DNA of 64,000 bases from Aeriscardovia sp. GTDB lineage: Bacteria > Actinomycetota > Actinomycetes > Actinomycetales > Bifidobacteriaceae. Both the position numbers and the translations under genes were made by a program. The stretch spans positions 34,076 to 98,075 of the forward strand of contig JAFRAT010000001.1 of NCBI GenBank assembly GCA_017405305.1, written 5' to 3'. Of the stretch, positions 1 to 9,304 are shown piece after piece (position 1 is the first letter of the stretch; every line of letters starts with the position of its first letter). The notes under the pieces were generated by a model, which was given only the letters and a program-made list of their open reading frames with translations, was not told the DNA's origin and did not search any database.

Positions 1-816
1 CTGGAGTGCTCCGCCATGAGCCACCGCTACCTCGGCGACGACTTCGATATCCACGGCGGCGGCCTCGACCTGCGCTTCCCGCACCACGAGAACGAGATGG
101 CGCAGTCCCGCGCAGCCGGATGGGGTTTCGCCCACCGCTGGATGCACTCCGCCTGGGTCACCCAGAAGGGCGAAAAAATGAGCAAGTCCCTGGGCAACGG
201 CCTGTCCGTGGGCCAGGTGCTCGCTAACCATTCCGCCTGGGTCGCCCGCTACGCGCTCGCCAGCGTGCACTACCGCTCGATGCTCGAGTGGAGCGCCGAT
301 TCCCTCGACGAAGCCGAGGCCGCGAGCGCTCGCGTGCGCAACTTCCTGGCGTCTGCGGAGCGGTTCGCCGGCGGCCAGCCGTCGCGCGAGGAAGTCGTTT
401 CCTTCCCCGCCGTCGAGCTGCCGGCTGCTTTCAGCGACGCCATGAACGACGACGTCAACGTGTCCGGAGCGTTGGCAGCCGTGTTCGGCGCTATTCGCGA
501 CGGCAACTCCCTTATTGCCGACGACAGGCTGTCCGATGCGCCGGCTGTGGCTCGGATTCTGCTGCAGACGCGCGCTATGCTCGACGTCTTCGGCCTCGAT
601 CCGCTTGACCCGCGGTGGGCTGGCGTCGAGTCCGGTTCCCGCGGCTCCGCCGAGCGCGACGCTCTGGACGCGCTCGTCTCCCGTCGGCTCGAAGCCCGCG
701 CGCGGGCCCGCCGCGACCATGACTTCGCCACGGCCGATGCTATCCGCGGCGAACTCGCCGGCTCGGGTATCGCCATCAAGGACGGCGATACCGGCTCCAC
801 GTGGGAACTGAAGTAA
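1..816 (+). CDS. cysS: Cysteinyl-tRNA synthetase, C-terminal part (5' end outside window)
   Basis: Class I aminoacyl-tRNA synthetase that charges tRNA-Cys in the cytoplasm. The reading frame is open from base 1; the first visible residues (LECSAMS) are the conserved stretch after the zinc/active-site region. HHENE follows at about residues 28-32, and the KMSKS ATP-binding loop appears as EKMSKSLGN near residue 60. The helical anticodon-binding domain and a normal C-terminus ending GSTWELK follow, so only the N-terminal Rossmann half is missing because of the window edge. A strong terminator lies 20 bp after the stop, so the gene ends its transcription unit. Confidence 0.95.
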   Translation: MECSAMSHRYLGDDFDIHGGGLDLRFPHHENEMAQSRAAGWGFAHRWMHSAWVTQKGEKMSKSLGNGLSVGQVLANHSAWVARYALASVHYRSMLEWSADSLDEAEAASARVRNFLASAERFAGGQPSREEVVSFPAVELPAAFSDAMNDDVNVSGALAAVFGAIRDGNSLIADDRLSDAPAVARILLQTRAMLDVFGLDPLDPRWAGVESGSRGSAERDALDALVSRRLEARARARRDHDFATADAIRGELAGSGIAIKDGDTGSTWELK

Positions 817-836
817 GACGCCGGCGGTCTCAGCAC

Positions 837-877
837 AAAAGGCGCGCTTTCGCACTGAAACGGGAGCGCGCCTTTTT
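837..877 (+). terminator. Rho-independent terminator of cysS
   Basis: GGCGCGCT at 841-848 pairs with AGCGCGCC at 865-872 and is followed by five T (873-877). Four A precede the stem, so it may also work on the other strand. Confidence 0.85.
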
Positions 878-2682
878 GGTTCTTTACCAACCTGTCAGGA
901 AGGGAACGGTGTCTTATAACCGGTCCTAGGCGTTGCTTGCAAAACTGTAAGGAACGACGGAATCAGCAGGAGGCGGCCTGGCTCGTGTTCCCTTGGGGAT
1001 GCGGTCAACCGCGGAAAGAGCGCCTAAGCATCCCGGCTGCGGCCATGCGCGATGAAGAAGAACGGCGAAAGGAATGCTGGCCGCCAGATAGTGATGCCCG
1101 TCCTGCGGGCGGAGCCGGCCAGAAGAATCCGGAAGGCCACGCGGCCGAAGGAGCGAACGCCTGGCTGTTCTGGCTGTTGGGGCTAAGGGGAGCAGGACCC
1201 GGAGCCGAAAGCGTAGGCCGCTGGTTTCCATGAGCGGACGAGGAGCGAGACGCGGAACCTGGTTTGTCTGCCGGAATCCGGGCGGACGCTCGGAAGGCAT
1301 GGCCGGCACCGCTTTTGAAGCGCGTCATACAGGCGCGCCGCGCTGGGCACGGAGCGCAGAACGAGGATGCCGGAATAGACTCTGCCGCATGGGAGGCCCG
1401 AAGCCCGACCCGACGAGGATCAGGGCCGAATCGGGATTCCAAAGACACCGTTTTTTTTGCCATGGTTCTCTTTACCAACTCCAATAGGCAGCAAACGCAA
1501 TGAAAATGTTTATATTTCTCCTGTGGAAAAGTCGATGAAAGGCCAAGAAAGCGTGCATACCCTGTTGCCGACTTTGCACGGAAGGAAGCGATCTACCATG
1601 CTGGCCGTATGCATAAACCAATGGATGATCATCAAACCTATAATCGGCTGCAGGCGGACCTGCTGACCCGCTAATGACGGTAAAGCGCCTGCAGCATATA
1701 CCGAGTACGTAGGGGTTCCCAATGCTACGCGCATCCGGTGTGGCATGCACGCAACCAGTCGAGGACGGATTCATCATCGGTCCTGGTTCACGCCAACAAA
1801 TCGTTTCAACCGCTCCCGGGAAAGAGCATGTTCGCATCCTGCATTGGTTCCTCACAGCACGAACAGGACGGGAGACGGCAAGGACAATCCGCAATGGGGA
1901 AACGAGCCGCTAATCGGTGACGGTTTTAGAGACATGGGCATGGCCTTGATCATCGGCGTGGCGTTCCATACGAAAGCAACCGGCTATATGCCGCAAACGT
2001 CTGGCGAGACAAACGAGGAAACGCACAGAGACCAAGCCGCTCCGGCATCGCTCCCCGGCCGGCTCGAGGAAACCGTCTCGCAGCCGGCCATTCGCCTCTG
2101 GACAAACAGGCCCGCCGCATTCCCGCGCTGTTAGCCGTGCCGCAAATATTCTTCCAAACGCATTGCCAATCCTGGCAAACGTATTCTTTGGCACGTGGAT
2201 GGGACGAACGTTGACCGGGCAAGCCGTATGCCGTTTTCAGCCCGTTTCCATCGGGGTTAGCTTCATCACGGCGAAATAAATTAAACGTTTATTGGTGCCA
2301 AAAGCTGCTATCGCAATCATCGCTTTGCTTCTCGCTTGCAGCGTGTTTTGCTTTTCTCGCCGATGCGAACCTATGGCCGCCGGTTATTTCGTTTTCGTGG
2401 CGCTTTTGCGGATTGTCGTAAACACGGCAGACGCTCGTTTTTCGTTCCAACGCCACGGAAAAGCTTCGAGCACGCTGGTGTCGGCGACTTCATCATTCCC
2501 GCGTCTAGAGCAGCATGGGAAATCAACACGCTCCTTTTGCACACGCTATCAATCACGATGACGGTTCCGCTGCGTTTCAGCTTCGCACACTGGCAGTCGC
2601 CATAATTCTCCTTGCATCCGGCCAATCACGCCGTAGCGCGACTCTCCTCTCAAAATAAACCGTTGGCGATAGACTGAAGGGC
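878..2682. other. Gene-free stretch of 1.8 kb between cysS and ffh
   Basis: No open frame here has a convincing start, codon pattern or recognisable protein. The longest candidates give Arg/Pro/Ser-rich low-complexity translations on both strands. The second half (about 1480-2640) is visibly richer in A+T than the flanking genes. The only patterned element I see is the 10-bp palindrome TAAACGTTTA at 2282-2291. This may be decayed coding DNA or a long non-coding region. The ffh promoter should lie near its right end but I see no clear -35/-10 pair. Confidence 0.5.
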
Positions 2683-4290
2683 ATGGCTTTTAGTTCTTTG
2701 ACTGACAGACTGTCTAATGCCTTCAAGCATCTGCGTTCGAAAGGCAAACTGTCCGAAACCGATATCGACGGCACAATCCGCGAGATCCGCCGCGCGCTCC
2801 TCGACGCCGACGTGGCTCTGCCCGTCGTCCGCCGGTTTTGCGCGCAGGTGCGCGAGCGCTGCCTGGGCATCGAGGTCTCAAAAGCCCTGAACCCGGCGCA
2901 GCAGGTCGTCAAAATCGTCAACGACGAGCTGACCGACATCCTCGGCGCTGGAGTCGATCGTCCGCTGAGTTTTGCGAAGAAACCGCCGACCATCATTATG
3001 CTCGTCGGCCTCCAGGGTGCCGGCAAGACCACCCTGGCCGGCAAGCTTGGCTACTGGTTCAAGGATTCGGGTCACACTCCGCTGCTCGTCGCGGCGGATC
3101 TGCAGCGCCCGAATGCCGTCACCCAGCTGAAGGTCGTCGGCGAGCGCGCCGGCGTGCCGGTCTTCGCGCCGGAACCGGGCGTGACTGACGAGACGGGCGG
3201 GGCCGTCGCCCCGGCGCAGTCCACTGGGGATCCGGTGGACGTGGCGCGTCGTTCCGTCGAGTTCGCCCGTCAGAAGCTTTACGATACGGTCATCATCGAT
3301 ACCGCCGGTCGTTTGGGCGTGGACGAGGAGCTGATGCGTCAGGCGCGCGACATCCGCGATGCTGTCCAGCCGGACGAGGTGCTCTTCGTCATCGACGCCA
3401 TGATTGGCCAGGACGCCGTCCAAACCGCGCAGGCATTTAACGAAGGTGTCGGCTTCACTGGTGTGGTGCTCACCAAGCTCGACGGCGACGCTCGCGGCGG
3501 CGCGGCCCTGTCGGTGGTGTCCGTCACCCACGAGCCGATCCTCTTCGACTCCACTGGCGAAGGCCTCAAGGACTTCGAGGTCTTCCACCCGGATCGCATG
3601 GCCGGCCGCATCCTCGACATGGGCGACGTGCTTACCCTCATCGAACGGGCTCAGAAGCAGTTCGACGAAAAGGAGGCCATGGAGGCCGCGCAGAAGATCC
3701 ACGAGGGCAACTTCGGCCTCGACGATTTCATGGCCGAGCTGAAACAGGTCCGCCAGCTGGGTCCGATGAAGAAGCTCCTCATGATGATCCCGGGTATGGC
3801 CCAGTATCGCACCCAGCTCGAGAATTTCGATGAGTCCAAGGTTGACCAGACCGAGGCGATCATCAAGTCGATGACGCCGGCCGAGCGCCGCGACCCGAGC
3901 ATCATCGACGGTTCCCGCCGCGCTCGCATCGCCCTGGGTTCGGGCGTGACTGTCGCCGATGTCAACGGGCTCATCACCCGTTTCAACCAGGCTGCCAAGA
4001 TGATGAAGCGCGTCAGCAACAAGATGGGTGTGGGCGGCATGGCTGGCTATAGCGGCCCCAAGAAGAAGGGCGGCAAGAAAAAGAAGAAAGGCAGCAAGTC
4101 CGGCAATCCGGCGAAGCGCGAGGCCGAGGAGAAGGCTCTGCGCGAACGCCTAGCCGGCAAGCGCGACGCTCCGGCGGGTTCGTCCTTCATGAAGCAGCCG
4201 TCGAATCCGACGATCGAGGACATCAAAGCGCAGATGGCCAGCGGGAATATGCCGGACCTGTCCAGTCTCGGCGGGATGCTCGGCCGCTAA
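2683..4290 (+). CDS. ffh: Signal recognition particle protein Ffh (SRP54)
   Basis: GTPase subunit of the bacterial signal recognition particle. It binds 4.5S RNA and hydrophobic signal sequences and docks with FtsY for co-translational membrane insertion. The N domain covers about residues 1-95. The G domain has P-loop GLQGAGKTT near 109-117, DTAGR near 207 and TKLDGD near 265. The Met-rich M domain begins near 320 and contains MKKLLMMIPGM. A Lys/Gly-rich tail of about 60 residues, typical of actinobacterial Ffh, ends the 535-aa protein. The ATG has GAAGGG just upstream. It stands alone after a long gene-free stretch and precedes an EEP hydrolase by 78 bp. Confidence 0.97.
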   Translation: MAFSSLTDRLSNAFKHLRSKGKLSETDIDGTIREIRRALLDADVALPVVRRFCAQVRERCLGIEVSKALNPAQQVVKIVNDELTDILGAGVDRPLSFAKKPPTIIMLVGLQGAGKTTLAGKLGYWFKDSGHTPLLVAADLQRPNAVTQLKVVGERAGVPVFAPEPGVTDETGGAVAPAQSTGDPVDVARRSVEFARQKLYDTVIIDTAGRLGVDEELMRQARDIRDAVQPDEVLFVIDAMIGQDAVQTAQAFNEGVGFTGVVLTKLDGDARGGAALSVVSVTHEPILFDSTGEGLKDFEVFHPDRMAGRILDMGDVLTLIERAQKQFDEKEAMEAAQKIHEGNFGLDDFMAELKQVRQLGPMKKLLMMIPGMAQYRTQLENFDESKVDQTEAIIKSMTPAERRDPSIIDGSRRARIALGSGVTVADVNGLITRFNQAAKMMKRVSNKMGVGGMAGYSGPKKKGGKKKKKGSKSGNPAKREAEEKALRERLAGKRDAPAGSSFMKQPSNPTIEDIKAQMASGNMPDLSSLGGMLGR

Positions 4291-4368
4291 CGCGAACCGC
4301 GGAACCGCCCACTCCGCTGCCCTGGTGCGTCGTCGCCGGGTCGCTTCTGAAAGGAGACTTCTTTTCTC

Positions 4369-5703
4369 ATGGCATGGCTGTGGATTCTCACCATTCTCAT
4401 TGGCCTGTGGATGTGCTTGCGCTACCTGCCGGCGGGGTTCGACGCGAAACGCCCGGTCGGGGAGCTCATCGCGCTGACGCCTCTGCTGTGCATCCCGCTG
4501 GTCGTGCTCGTCGTCGTGTCCGCGTGCATGGACGCCTGGTGGCCGTTCGCTATCGGACTGTTCCTGCTGGCTTGCGAAGTCTGGTTCCGCCGCGGGTACT
4601 TTTTCGGCGCTAAGCCAAAGGGCGCTGGTCTGACCCGGAACAACAGCTCGACGACCGGCACGAACAAAAGCAAGGTGGGCAAGGACAAGGCCGCCGCGCG
4701 CAACGACGCGCAAAGTGATGCCGCGACTGATGCCGCTGAACTGGAACAGTCCGGCCGCAGTATCCTGGACGTCCTCCTCGTCGAGAACGGCGGCGACGAG
4801 GACAAGACGGAATCCACGCCGAACGCGTTCCTCCTCAACACCTTGGGTGAGGAAGCCGCTGCAAGGGCGACCGACCAGAGCGAAGAACAGGAGCTGACGA
4901 ACGCCATGGCTGCGCCTGCCCATGCCACAGAGCAGGAGAAGCCAACGGGCCTAACGGTCATGACACTCAACTGCCGCTACGGTCGCGCCGACCCGACCGC
5001 CATCATCGACGCAGTCCGCCGCTATCACGTGGACGTGCTCGCCCTGCAGGAAACCAGCGCAGAGCTGGAGCAGTCCCTTATCGACGCCCGCCTCATCCTC
5101 GACCTGCCTTATCACGCCGCCGGCGCGCCGACGAAGAACGACAACGGTGGTTTCAACATGATCTGGACCCGCGACGTGCCGACCACGCTCAAACCGAACA
5201 CCATCGACCTTGAGGCGGCCGCGGCGCCGGGTGCCGTCGTCAAGGTCGGTGACCAGAGCGTGCTCGTGGCCAGCGCGCATCCGAAGTCCCCGCACCGCGG
5301 CGGCCAGTACTGGGGCTATGGCATCGCGCACCTGTCCGAGTTCCTTGGCTATACGGGCCTGACAAAGCCAGCGATCCCGGAGCACGTCCCCGCTGCAGTC
5401 GACCCCATCACGCCGCGGCCGGACGAGCACATCGCCGACTCCGTCGTCGTCATGGGCGACCTCAACTCCAGCCTCGACATCCCGTCCTTCCGCTCACTGC
5501 TCAACGCCGGCTTCATCGACTCTTCCCTGGAAACGCACAGCGGCATGCACCTGACCTTTCCGGCCTCCTGGCCTGTCGTCCCGCGCGTTCTCGAACTCGA
5601 CCACGTACTCCACTCCCGCGGACTGGCCGCCACGGAGATCACCGCGTTCAAGGTGCCGGGCACCGACCACGCAGCCCTCGTCGCCCACCTCGTGGAAGCC
5701 TAA
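4369..5703 (+). CDS. Membrane-anchored endonuclease/exonuclease/phosphatase (EEP) family protein
   Basis: 444 aa. Residues 1-75 contain about three hydrophobic segments (WLWILTILIGLWM, then a long Leu/Val stretch ending near residue 70). A hydrophilic Asp/Glu/Lys/Ala-rich linker of about 110 residues follows, then an EEP catalytic domain. Visible EEP signatures are TLNCRYG near 198, LALQET near 225, GDLNSS near 363 and the terminal GTDHAAL. This fold includes metal-dependent nucleases, sphingomyelinases and phosphatases, so the substrate is not determined. With two or more N-terminal helices the active domain could face either side. A good Shine-Dalgarno (GAAAGGAG) precedes the ATG. Conserved next to ffh in bifidobacteria as far as I recall. 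Confidence 0.8.
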   Translation: MAWLWILTILIGLWMCLRYLPAGFDAKRPVGELIALTPLLCIPLVVLVVVSACMDAWWPFAIGLFLLACEVWFRRGYFFGAKPKGAGLTRNNSSTTGTNKSKVGKDKAAARNDAQSDAATDAAELEQSGRSILDVLLVENGGDEDKTESTPNAFLLNTLGEEAAARATDQSEEQELTNAMAAPAHATEQEKPTGLTVMTLNCRYGRADPTAIIDAVRRYHVDVLALQETSAELEQSLIDARLILDLPYHAAGAPTKNDNGGFNMIWTRDVPTTLKPNTIDLEAAAAPGAVVKVGDQSVLVASAHPKSPHRGGQYWGYGIAHLSEFLGYTGLTKPAIPEHVPAAVDPITPRPDEHIADSVVVMGDLNSSLDIPSFRSLLNAGFIDSSLETHSGMHLTFPASWPVVPRVLELDHVLHSRGLAATEITAFKVPGTDHAALVAHLVEA

Positions 5704-5762
5704 ACCGTCAGCCTCCCCAAAAACGAACCCGAAACAGCGCCGACCCGCGGCCGGACGTTCTT

Positions 5763-5786
5763 TTGACGACCGGTCGTCCCTATAAT
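5763..5786 (+). promoter_or_regulatory. Probable promoter of the rpsP-khpA-rimM operon
   Basis: A perfect -10 hexamer TATAAT lies at 5781-5786, about 118 bp before rpsP. TTGACG occurs at 5763-5768 but the 12-bp spacing is too short for a standard pair, so the true -35 may be weak or elsewhere. The leader to rpsP is long enough to hold regulatory structure, though I recognise none. Confidence 0.5.
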
Positions 5787-5903
5787 AGTGGAGTTATCCG
5801 TCCGCGGGAGCCCTCACAACCCGCGCCACGGGGAGCATGCCAAGCCAAAGGCCATCCCCACATGGCCCGCAGCGAAGCGACCTGAAACAACAAGGAGATC
5901 CTT

Positions 5904-6347
5904 TTGTCCACTAGGATTCGTCTCAAGCGCATGGGCAAGATCCACTACGCTTACTACCGCGTCGTCGTCGTCGATCAGCACAAAAAGCGCGATGGCCGCG
6001 TCATCGAAGAAGTGGGAACCTACAACCCGAACACCCAGCCGTCCGACATCCACATCAAGTCGGACCGCGTCCAGTATTGGCTCGGCGTCGGCGCCCAGCC
6101 GTCCGACGCTGCTCTCGTGCTCCTCAAGCTCACTGGCGATTGGCAGAAGTTCAAAGGTCTGCCGGGCGCCGAAGGCAGTCTGAAGGCCGTCGAGAACGCT
6201 AAGGACACCGAAGCCGCTGTCGCCAAGGTCGCCAACGAGGCCCAGAAGCTCAAGGCCGACAAGTCGGCCAAGGAGGAAAAGGCCAAGAAGGATGCCGAAG
6301 CCGCTGAAACCGCGGAGGCCGAGGAGACGGAAGAGAAAGCCGAGTAA
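5904..6347 (+). CDS. rpsP: 30S ribosomal protein S16
   Basis: Small-subunit protein needed for 30S assembly. The N-terminal 85 residues match S16: IRLKRMGK, YYRVVVVD, EEVGTYNP and WLGVGAQPSD. A Lys/Glu/Ala-rich tail of about 55 residues extends the protein to 147 aa, a lengthening common in actinobacterial S16. The start is TTG at 5904; it is preceded by AAGGAGAT at good spacing, and no in-frame ATG fits the conserved N-terminus. It is first in a tight operon with the KH protein (4-bp gap) and rimM. Confidence 0.96.
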   Translation: MSTRIRLKRMGKIHYAYYRVVVVDQHKKRDGRVIEEVGTYNPNTQPSDIHIKSDRVQYWLGVGAQPSDAALVLLKLTGDWQKFKGLPGAEGSLKAVENAKDTEAAVAKVANEAQKLKADKSAKEEKAKKDAEAAETAEAEETEEKAE

Positions 6348-6351
6348 AACC

Positions 6352-6585
6352 ATGCTCGCTGAAGCGCTGAAACATCTGATCAGCACCATCGTTGACTTTC
6401 CGGAGGACGTCTCCGTCAAGTCGTACGACAACAGCCACGGCGAACTGCTGCGCGTGCGCGTGAACCCGGAGGACATCGGGCGCGTTATCGGCCGCTGCGG
6501 GCGCACCGCGAACGCCCTGCGGTCCGTCATACAGGCGGTGTCGGACCATCGTGTTCGTATTGACATCATGGACATGCGCCGATGA
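6352..6585 (+). CDS. khpA: KhpA-type KH-domain RNA-binding protein
   Basis: 77-residue protein made of one type II KH domain. The GXXG loop is IGRCGRTANAL near residues 44-54, after the strand RVRVNPEDIG. KhpA proteins bind RNA, usually with KhpB/Jag, and influence cell division and translation. The chosen ATG at 6352 lies 4 bases after the rpsP stop; upstream in-frame starts would run into rpsP and give an Arg/Pro-rich non-family extension. Its stop overlaps the start of rimM (ATGA). The rpsP-KH-rimM-trmD order is widespread in Gram-positive bacteria. Confidence 0.93.
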   Translation: MLAEALKHLISTIVDFPEDVSVKSYDNSHGELLRVRVNPEDIGRVIGRCGRTANALRSVIQAVSDHRVRIDIMDMRR

Positions 6586-7142
6586 GCAGCGCTTCACACG
6601 CTTGCGCCGACCCTCAGCAGCCGCGGTTGCTGAGGGTCTGTCGTATCGGCCGCGCGCAGGGCCTCAAAGGCGAAGTCAACGTCTATAGCTACACCGACGA
6701 CCCCGAGGACCGGTACGCCGCCGGCTCGCGGCTCGTCGCCCGCGCGAAGGATGGTTCCGCTGGCCGCTGGTTCACCGTCGTGTCGGCGCGGCGCTTCAAA
6801 CAGCGCTGGATTCTCCGCTTCTCCGGCGTTGCCGACCGCACTTCGGCCGAAGCTCTTTCAGGCGTCGAGCTGTTTTGCGAACCGGGCCCCAAAAATGGCG
6901 GCGAGGACGACGACATCTACCTGGAGGACCTCGTCGGCCTGCGCGCGCAGCTGAAAGACGGCACGCCGCTAGGCAAAGTCACGGACGCCATTGACAGCCC
7001 CGGCCAGACACTGCTGGAAGTGACGGAACCGCGCGGTTCCGTCAGCCTAGTCCCCTACGTGGAGGAAATCGTGCCGGACATGGACCTCGAGGCCGGCGTC
7101 GTCGTGCTCAACCCGCCTGTCGGTCTCCTGCAGGAGCTGTGA
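6582..7142 (+). CDS. rimM: 16S rRNA processing protein RimM
   Basis: Assembly factor that binds S19 and helps mature the 30S head. The 186-aa product has the N-terminal RimM barrel (RVCRIGRAQGLKGEVNVYSYTD, split here by position near 20-40) and the C-terminal PRC-barrel (LEDLVGLRAQ, GKVTDAI, then VPYVEEIVPDMDLEAG near 150-165). Translation is probably coupled to khpA through the ATGA overlap. Slightly longer than E. coli RimM because of an N-terminal extension of about 17 residues. Confidence 0.94.
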   Translation: MSSASHACADPQQPRLLRVCRIGRAQGLKGEVNVYSYTDDPEDRYAAGSRLVARAKDGSAGRWFTVVSARRFKQRWILRFSGVADRTSAEALSGVELFCEPGPKNGGEDDDIYLEDLVGLRAQLKDGTPLGKVTDAIDSPGQTLLEVTEPRGSVSLVPYVEEIVPDMDLEAGVVVLNPPVGLLQEL

Positions 7143-7224
7143 GCGGCCGAAGCGGCGACGCAGATCACCATCGCAGCGCAATGAATCGCAAACAACACAC
7201 AGGGCAAACCCAAGAAGGGCATAA

Positions 7225-7722
7225 ATGATTCTCAGCACTCATTTCGGACTGCCTCGCAAAGCCGGCGAATATTGGCTCGACGCCGTCAGCATCCTGCTCG
7301 GTCTTATCTGCGCCCAAAGCGCCCGCGCCGTCGGACAAGACTGGGCTGTTTGGGTTTTCGAGCTATCGGTCTTCTGCCAGGTGCTGTACTACATCGTCGA
7401 CGAGGCCGCGCGCCTGCGCATCTGGAAGCTGGGGCCGCAGGTCATCCAACGCCTGCAGCAAGGACTGCCCGTCGACACGCCCGATTTCCACAGCGTTCCC
7501 CAGGATCAGACGCTGCAGCAATGGCCCTCAAGCACGAATCAAGGCCTCGCCGGCCCGAACCGCAACGGCATCGGCGGGTTCTTCCCCAGCCAGATGCCGC
7601 AGCAGCCGTCGACCATGTTCATCGCCACGGGCCGCCTCAAGACCCTGATCACGTGGCGCACGCTGCTGATGGCGGCAACTACGGTGCTGCTCATTGTCGG
7701 CTTGTTCGGCACGCTGTTCTAA
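7225..7722 (+). CDS. Small membrane protein of unknown function
   Basis: 165 aa. Two hydrophobic stretches lie near residues 18-58 (AVSILLGLICAQ and WVFELSVFCQVLYYIV) and one at the C-terminus (TWRTLLMAATTVLLIVG). They flank a Gln/Pro-rich soluble loop of about 70 residues. I recognise no domain. AAGGG precedes the ATG at 5-6 bases. It sits between rimM and trmD, which are normally adjacent, so it is probably co-transcribed with them. Membrane topology suggests two or three helices with a small soluble loop. Confidence 0.7.
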   Translation: MILSTHFGLPRKAGEYWLDAVSILLGLICAQSARAVGQDWAVWVFELSVFCQVLYYIVDEAARLRIWKLGPQVIQRLQQGLPVDTPDFHSVPQDQTLQQWPSSTNQGLAGPNRNGIGGFFPSQMPQQPSTMFIATGRLKTLITWRTLLMAATTVLLIVGLFGTLF

Positions 7723-7796
7723 TTCCGGTCTCCGATTTCCCTACCATCCGCTTCCCGGCCGCCGCGTCGGCCGCCCGTGGCTTCGAAGGTCCATCC

Positions 7797-8669
7797 ATGC
7801 GCATCGATATCGTTTCCGTTTTCCCCGACTACTTCCGCGTCCTCAACCTTGGCCTGCTCGGCAAAGCCCAGAAGCGCGGGATTGTCTCTATCGCCACGTA
7901 CGACCTGCGCGACTGGACGCACGACATCCACCACTCCGTGGACGACACCCCGGTCGGCGGCGGCGCCGGCATGGTCATGAAGCCGGAAATCTGGGCGGAG
8001 TGCCTCGACGAGGTGCTCGGCGACAATGAGGACGCCAACGCAAGCACCGCCGATGCCAGCGGTTCGACCGTCGACGTGCCCATCCTTATCTTCCCAAACC
8101 CGTCCGCCCCCCTATTCACCCAGGAGACGGCCACCGAACTGAGCTGCTCGTCCCGCCGCCTCGTCTTCGGCTGCGGCCGCTACGAAGGCATCGACGCGCG
8201 CGTGCCCGAATATTACCGCACCGTCGGCAGGCCGCTCACCGCTGACCACGGCGAGAACGCTCCGCGCCAGCCAATCGAGGTGCGCGAATACTCCATCGGC
8301 GACTACGTGCTCAACGGCGGCGAAGTAGCCGCTTGTGCCATGATCGAGGCCATCACGCGTCTGCTGCCCGGATTCATGGGCAACCCCGACTCCATCGTCA
8401 AGGAGTCCTATACGAGCGAGCCTTTGCTCGAATACCCGCAGTACACGCGCCCAACCACCTGGCGGGGCCTGGCCGTGCCCGAGATTCTTATGTCCGGCGA
8501 CCATGGCAGGGTGGATCGCTTCCGCCGAGACCAGTCGCTCGCCAAAACCGCTGTTATCCGCCCCGACCTGCTGGGGCAGCTCGAGTGCGCGAAGCTCAGC
8601 AAGCAAGACCGCAAGACCCTCATCGCCCTGGGCTGGACCGTTAACGGCCAGCACCCGCGCAAAGCGTGA
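7797..8669 (+). CDS. trmD: tRNA (guanine-N1-)-methyltransferase TrmD
   Basis: SAM-dependent SPOUT-class enzyme that makes m1G37 in tRNAs, preventing +1 frameshifting. The 290-aa product starts MRIDIVSVFPDYF and contains GGGAGMVMKPE near 55-65 and the knot motifs GRYEGIDAR near 125 and YSIGDYVLNGGE near 165. The chosen ATG at 7797 is the family start; the frame stays open upstream, giving an unrelated Arg-rich extension. An Asp/Ala/Ser insertion near residues 78-92 is not in short homologues. It closes the rpsP-rimM-trmD cluster. Confidence 0.95.
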   Translation: MRIDIVSVFPDYFRVLNLGLLGKAQKRGIVSIATYDLRDWTHDIHHSVDDTPVGGGAGMVMKPEIWAECLDEVLGDNEDANASTADASGSTVDVPILIFPNPSAPLFTQETATELSCSSRRLVFGCGRYEGIDARVPEYYRTVGRPLTADHGENAPRQPIEVREYSIGDYVLNGGEVAACAMIEAITRLLPGFMGNPDSIVKESYTSEPLLEYPQYTRPTTWRGLAVPEILMSGDHGRVDRFRRDQSLAKTAVIRPDLLGQLECAKLSKQDRKTLIALGWTVNGQHPRKA

Positions 8670-9304
8670 AAGCCATAGGGTGGAAAGGCGCGGGACATTC
8701 GCTTTTTCCTCACAGCCTTCGCCCGCGTTCCATTCGGGGCGCTTCTGCAGAATCCTCAGACAGCGGGACACAGGACTTCGCTCCAACGCTTCGGAAGCGA
8801 GGAGACGCCATGTCACGCCCACCCAGGAAATGAAGAATCTGTCCGCCCGCCAGCCCGCTTCTGCATCGCCATGTCAGCGAACTAGCCGGCCCGAAGATGC
8901 CGACGCACGCAACGGACAATCCGCACCTCGCTTGCCACGGACGCACCGCCGGCCAGGAGTACCGCACCACAACCTGCTCGCCAACGGCAAACTCGTCATC
9001 GCCGCTATCGTTCGCCGACAAAAGGGGCTGCGTCTTCCGTAGGCCGGTCGTGCTGCACAAGAACGACGCCATTCACAGCAACGCCGCAGCCACGCCGACA
9101 AGCCGGTCGGACAGTGGGACGATAAGCAGCTTACACAACGAGGCAGCCATCCCACGCCCCATAGCGTCTACGCGTAGAGGATGCTGCTTCTCCTTTTCAA
9201 GAGGACAACAGGACTCTCTACACATAGCTTAGAGACTAGGAATTGGGTATAGCCGGGCGCCAGCTCAGAGCTTGATATCATGCCGACAATCCGGCCGCTC
9301 TTGC
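8670..9304. other. Gene-free stretch between trmD and the broken nitroreductase
   Basis: About 630 bp between convergent units. I see no plausible gene, tRNA or strong terminator. The final 130 bp (9168-9304) is read as an out-of-frame tail of the nitroreductase reading frame after its frameshift. Confidence 0.5.

Noticed and set aside
937..1484. Several overlapping open frames of 80-160 codons on both strands
   Set aside because: Arg/Pro/Ser-rich compositions, no Shine-Dalgarno, no family motif; typical chance frames in GC-rich DNA.
3339..3702. Long antisense frames inside ffh
   Set aside because: Shadow frames of a clear gene; Val/Asp/Arg-rich translations with no homology.
9168..9304. 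Extended C-terminus of the nitroreductase in its original frame
   Set aside because: Arg/Ser-rich tail unlike the family; the expected C-terminus is in another frame and ends at 9305.
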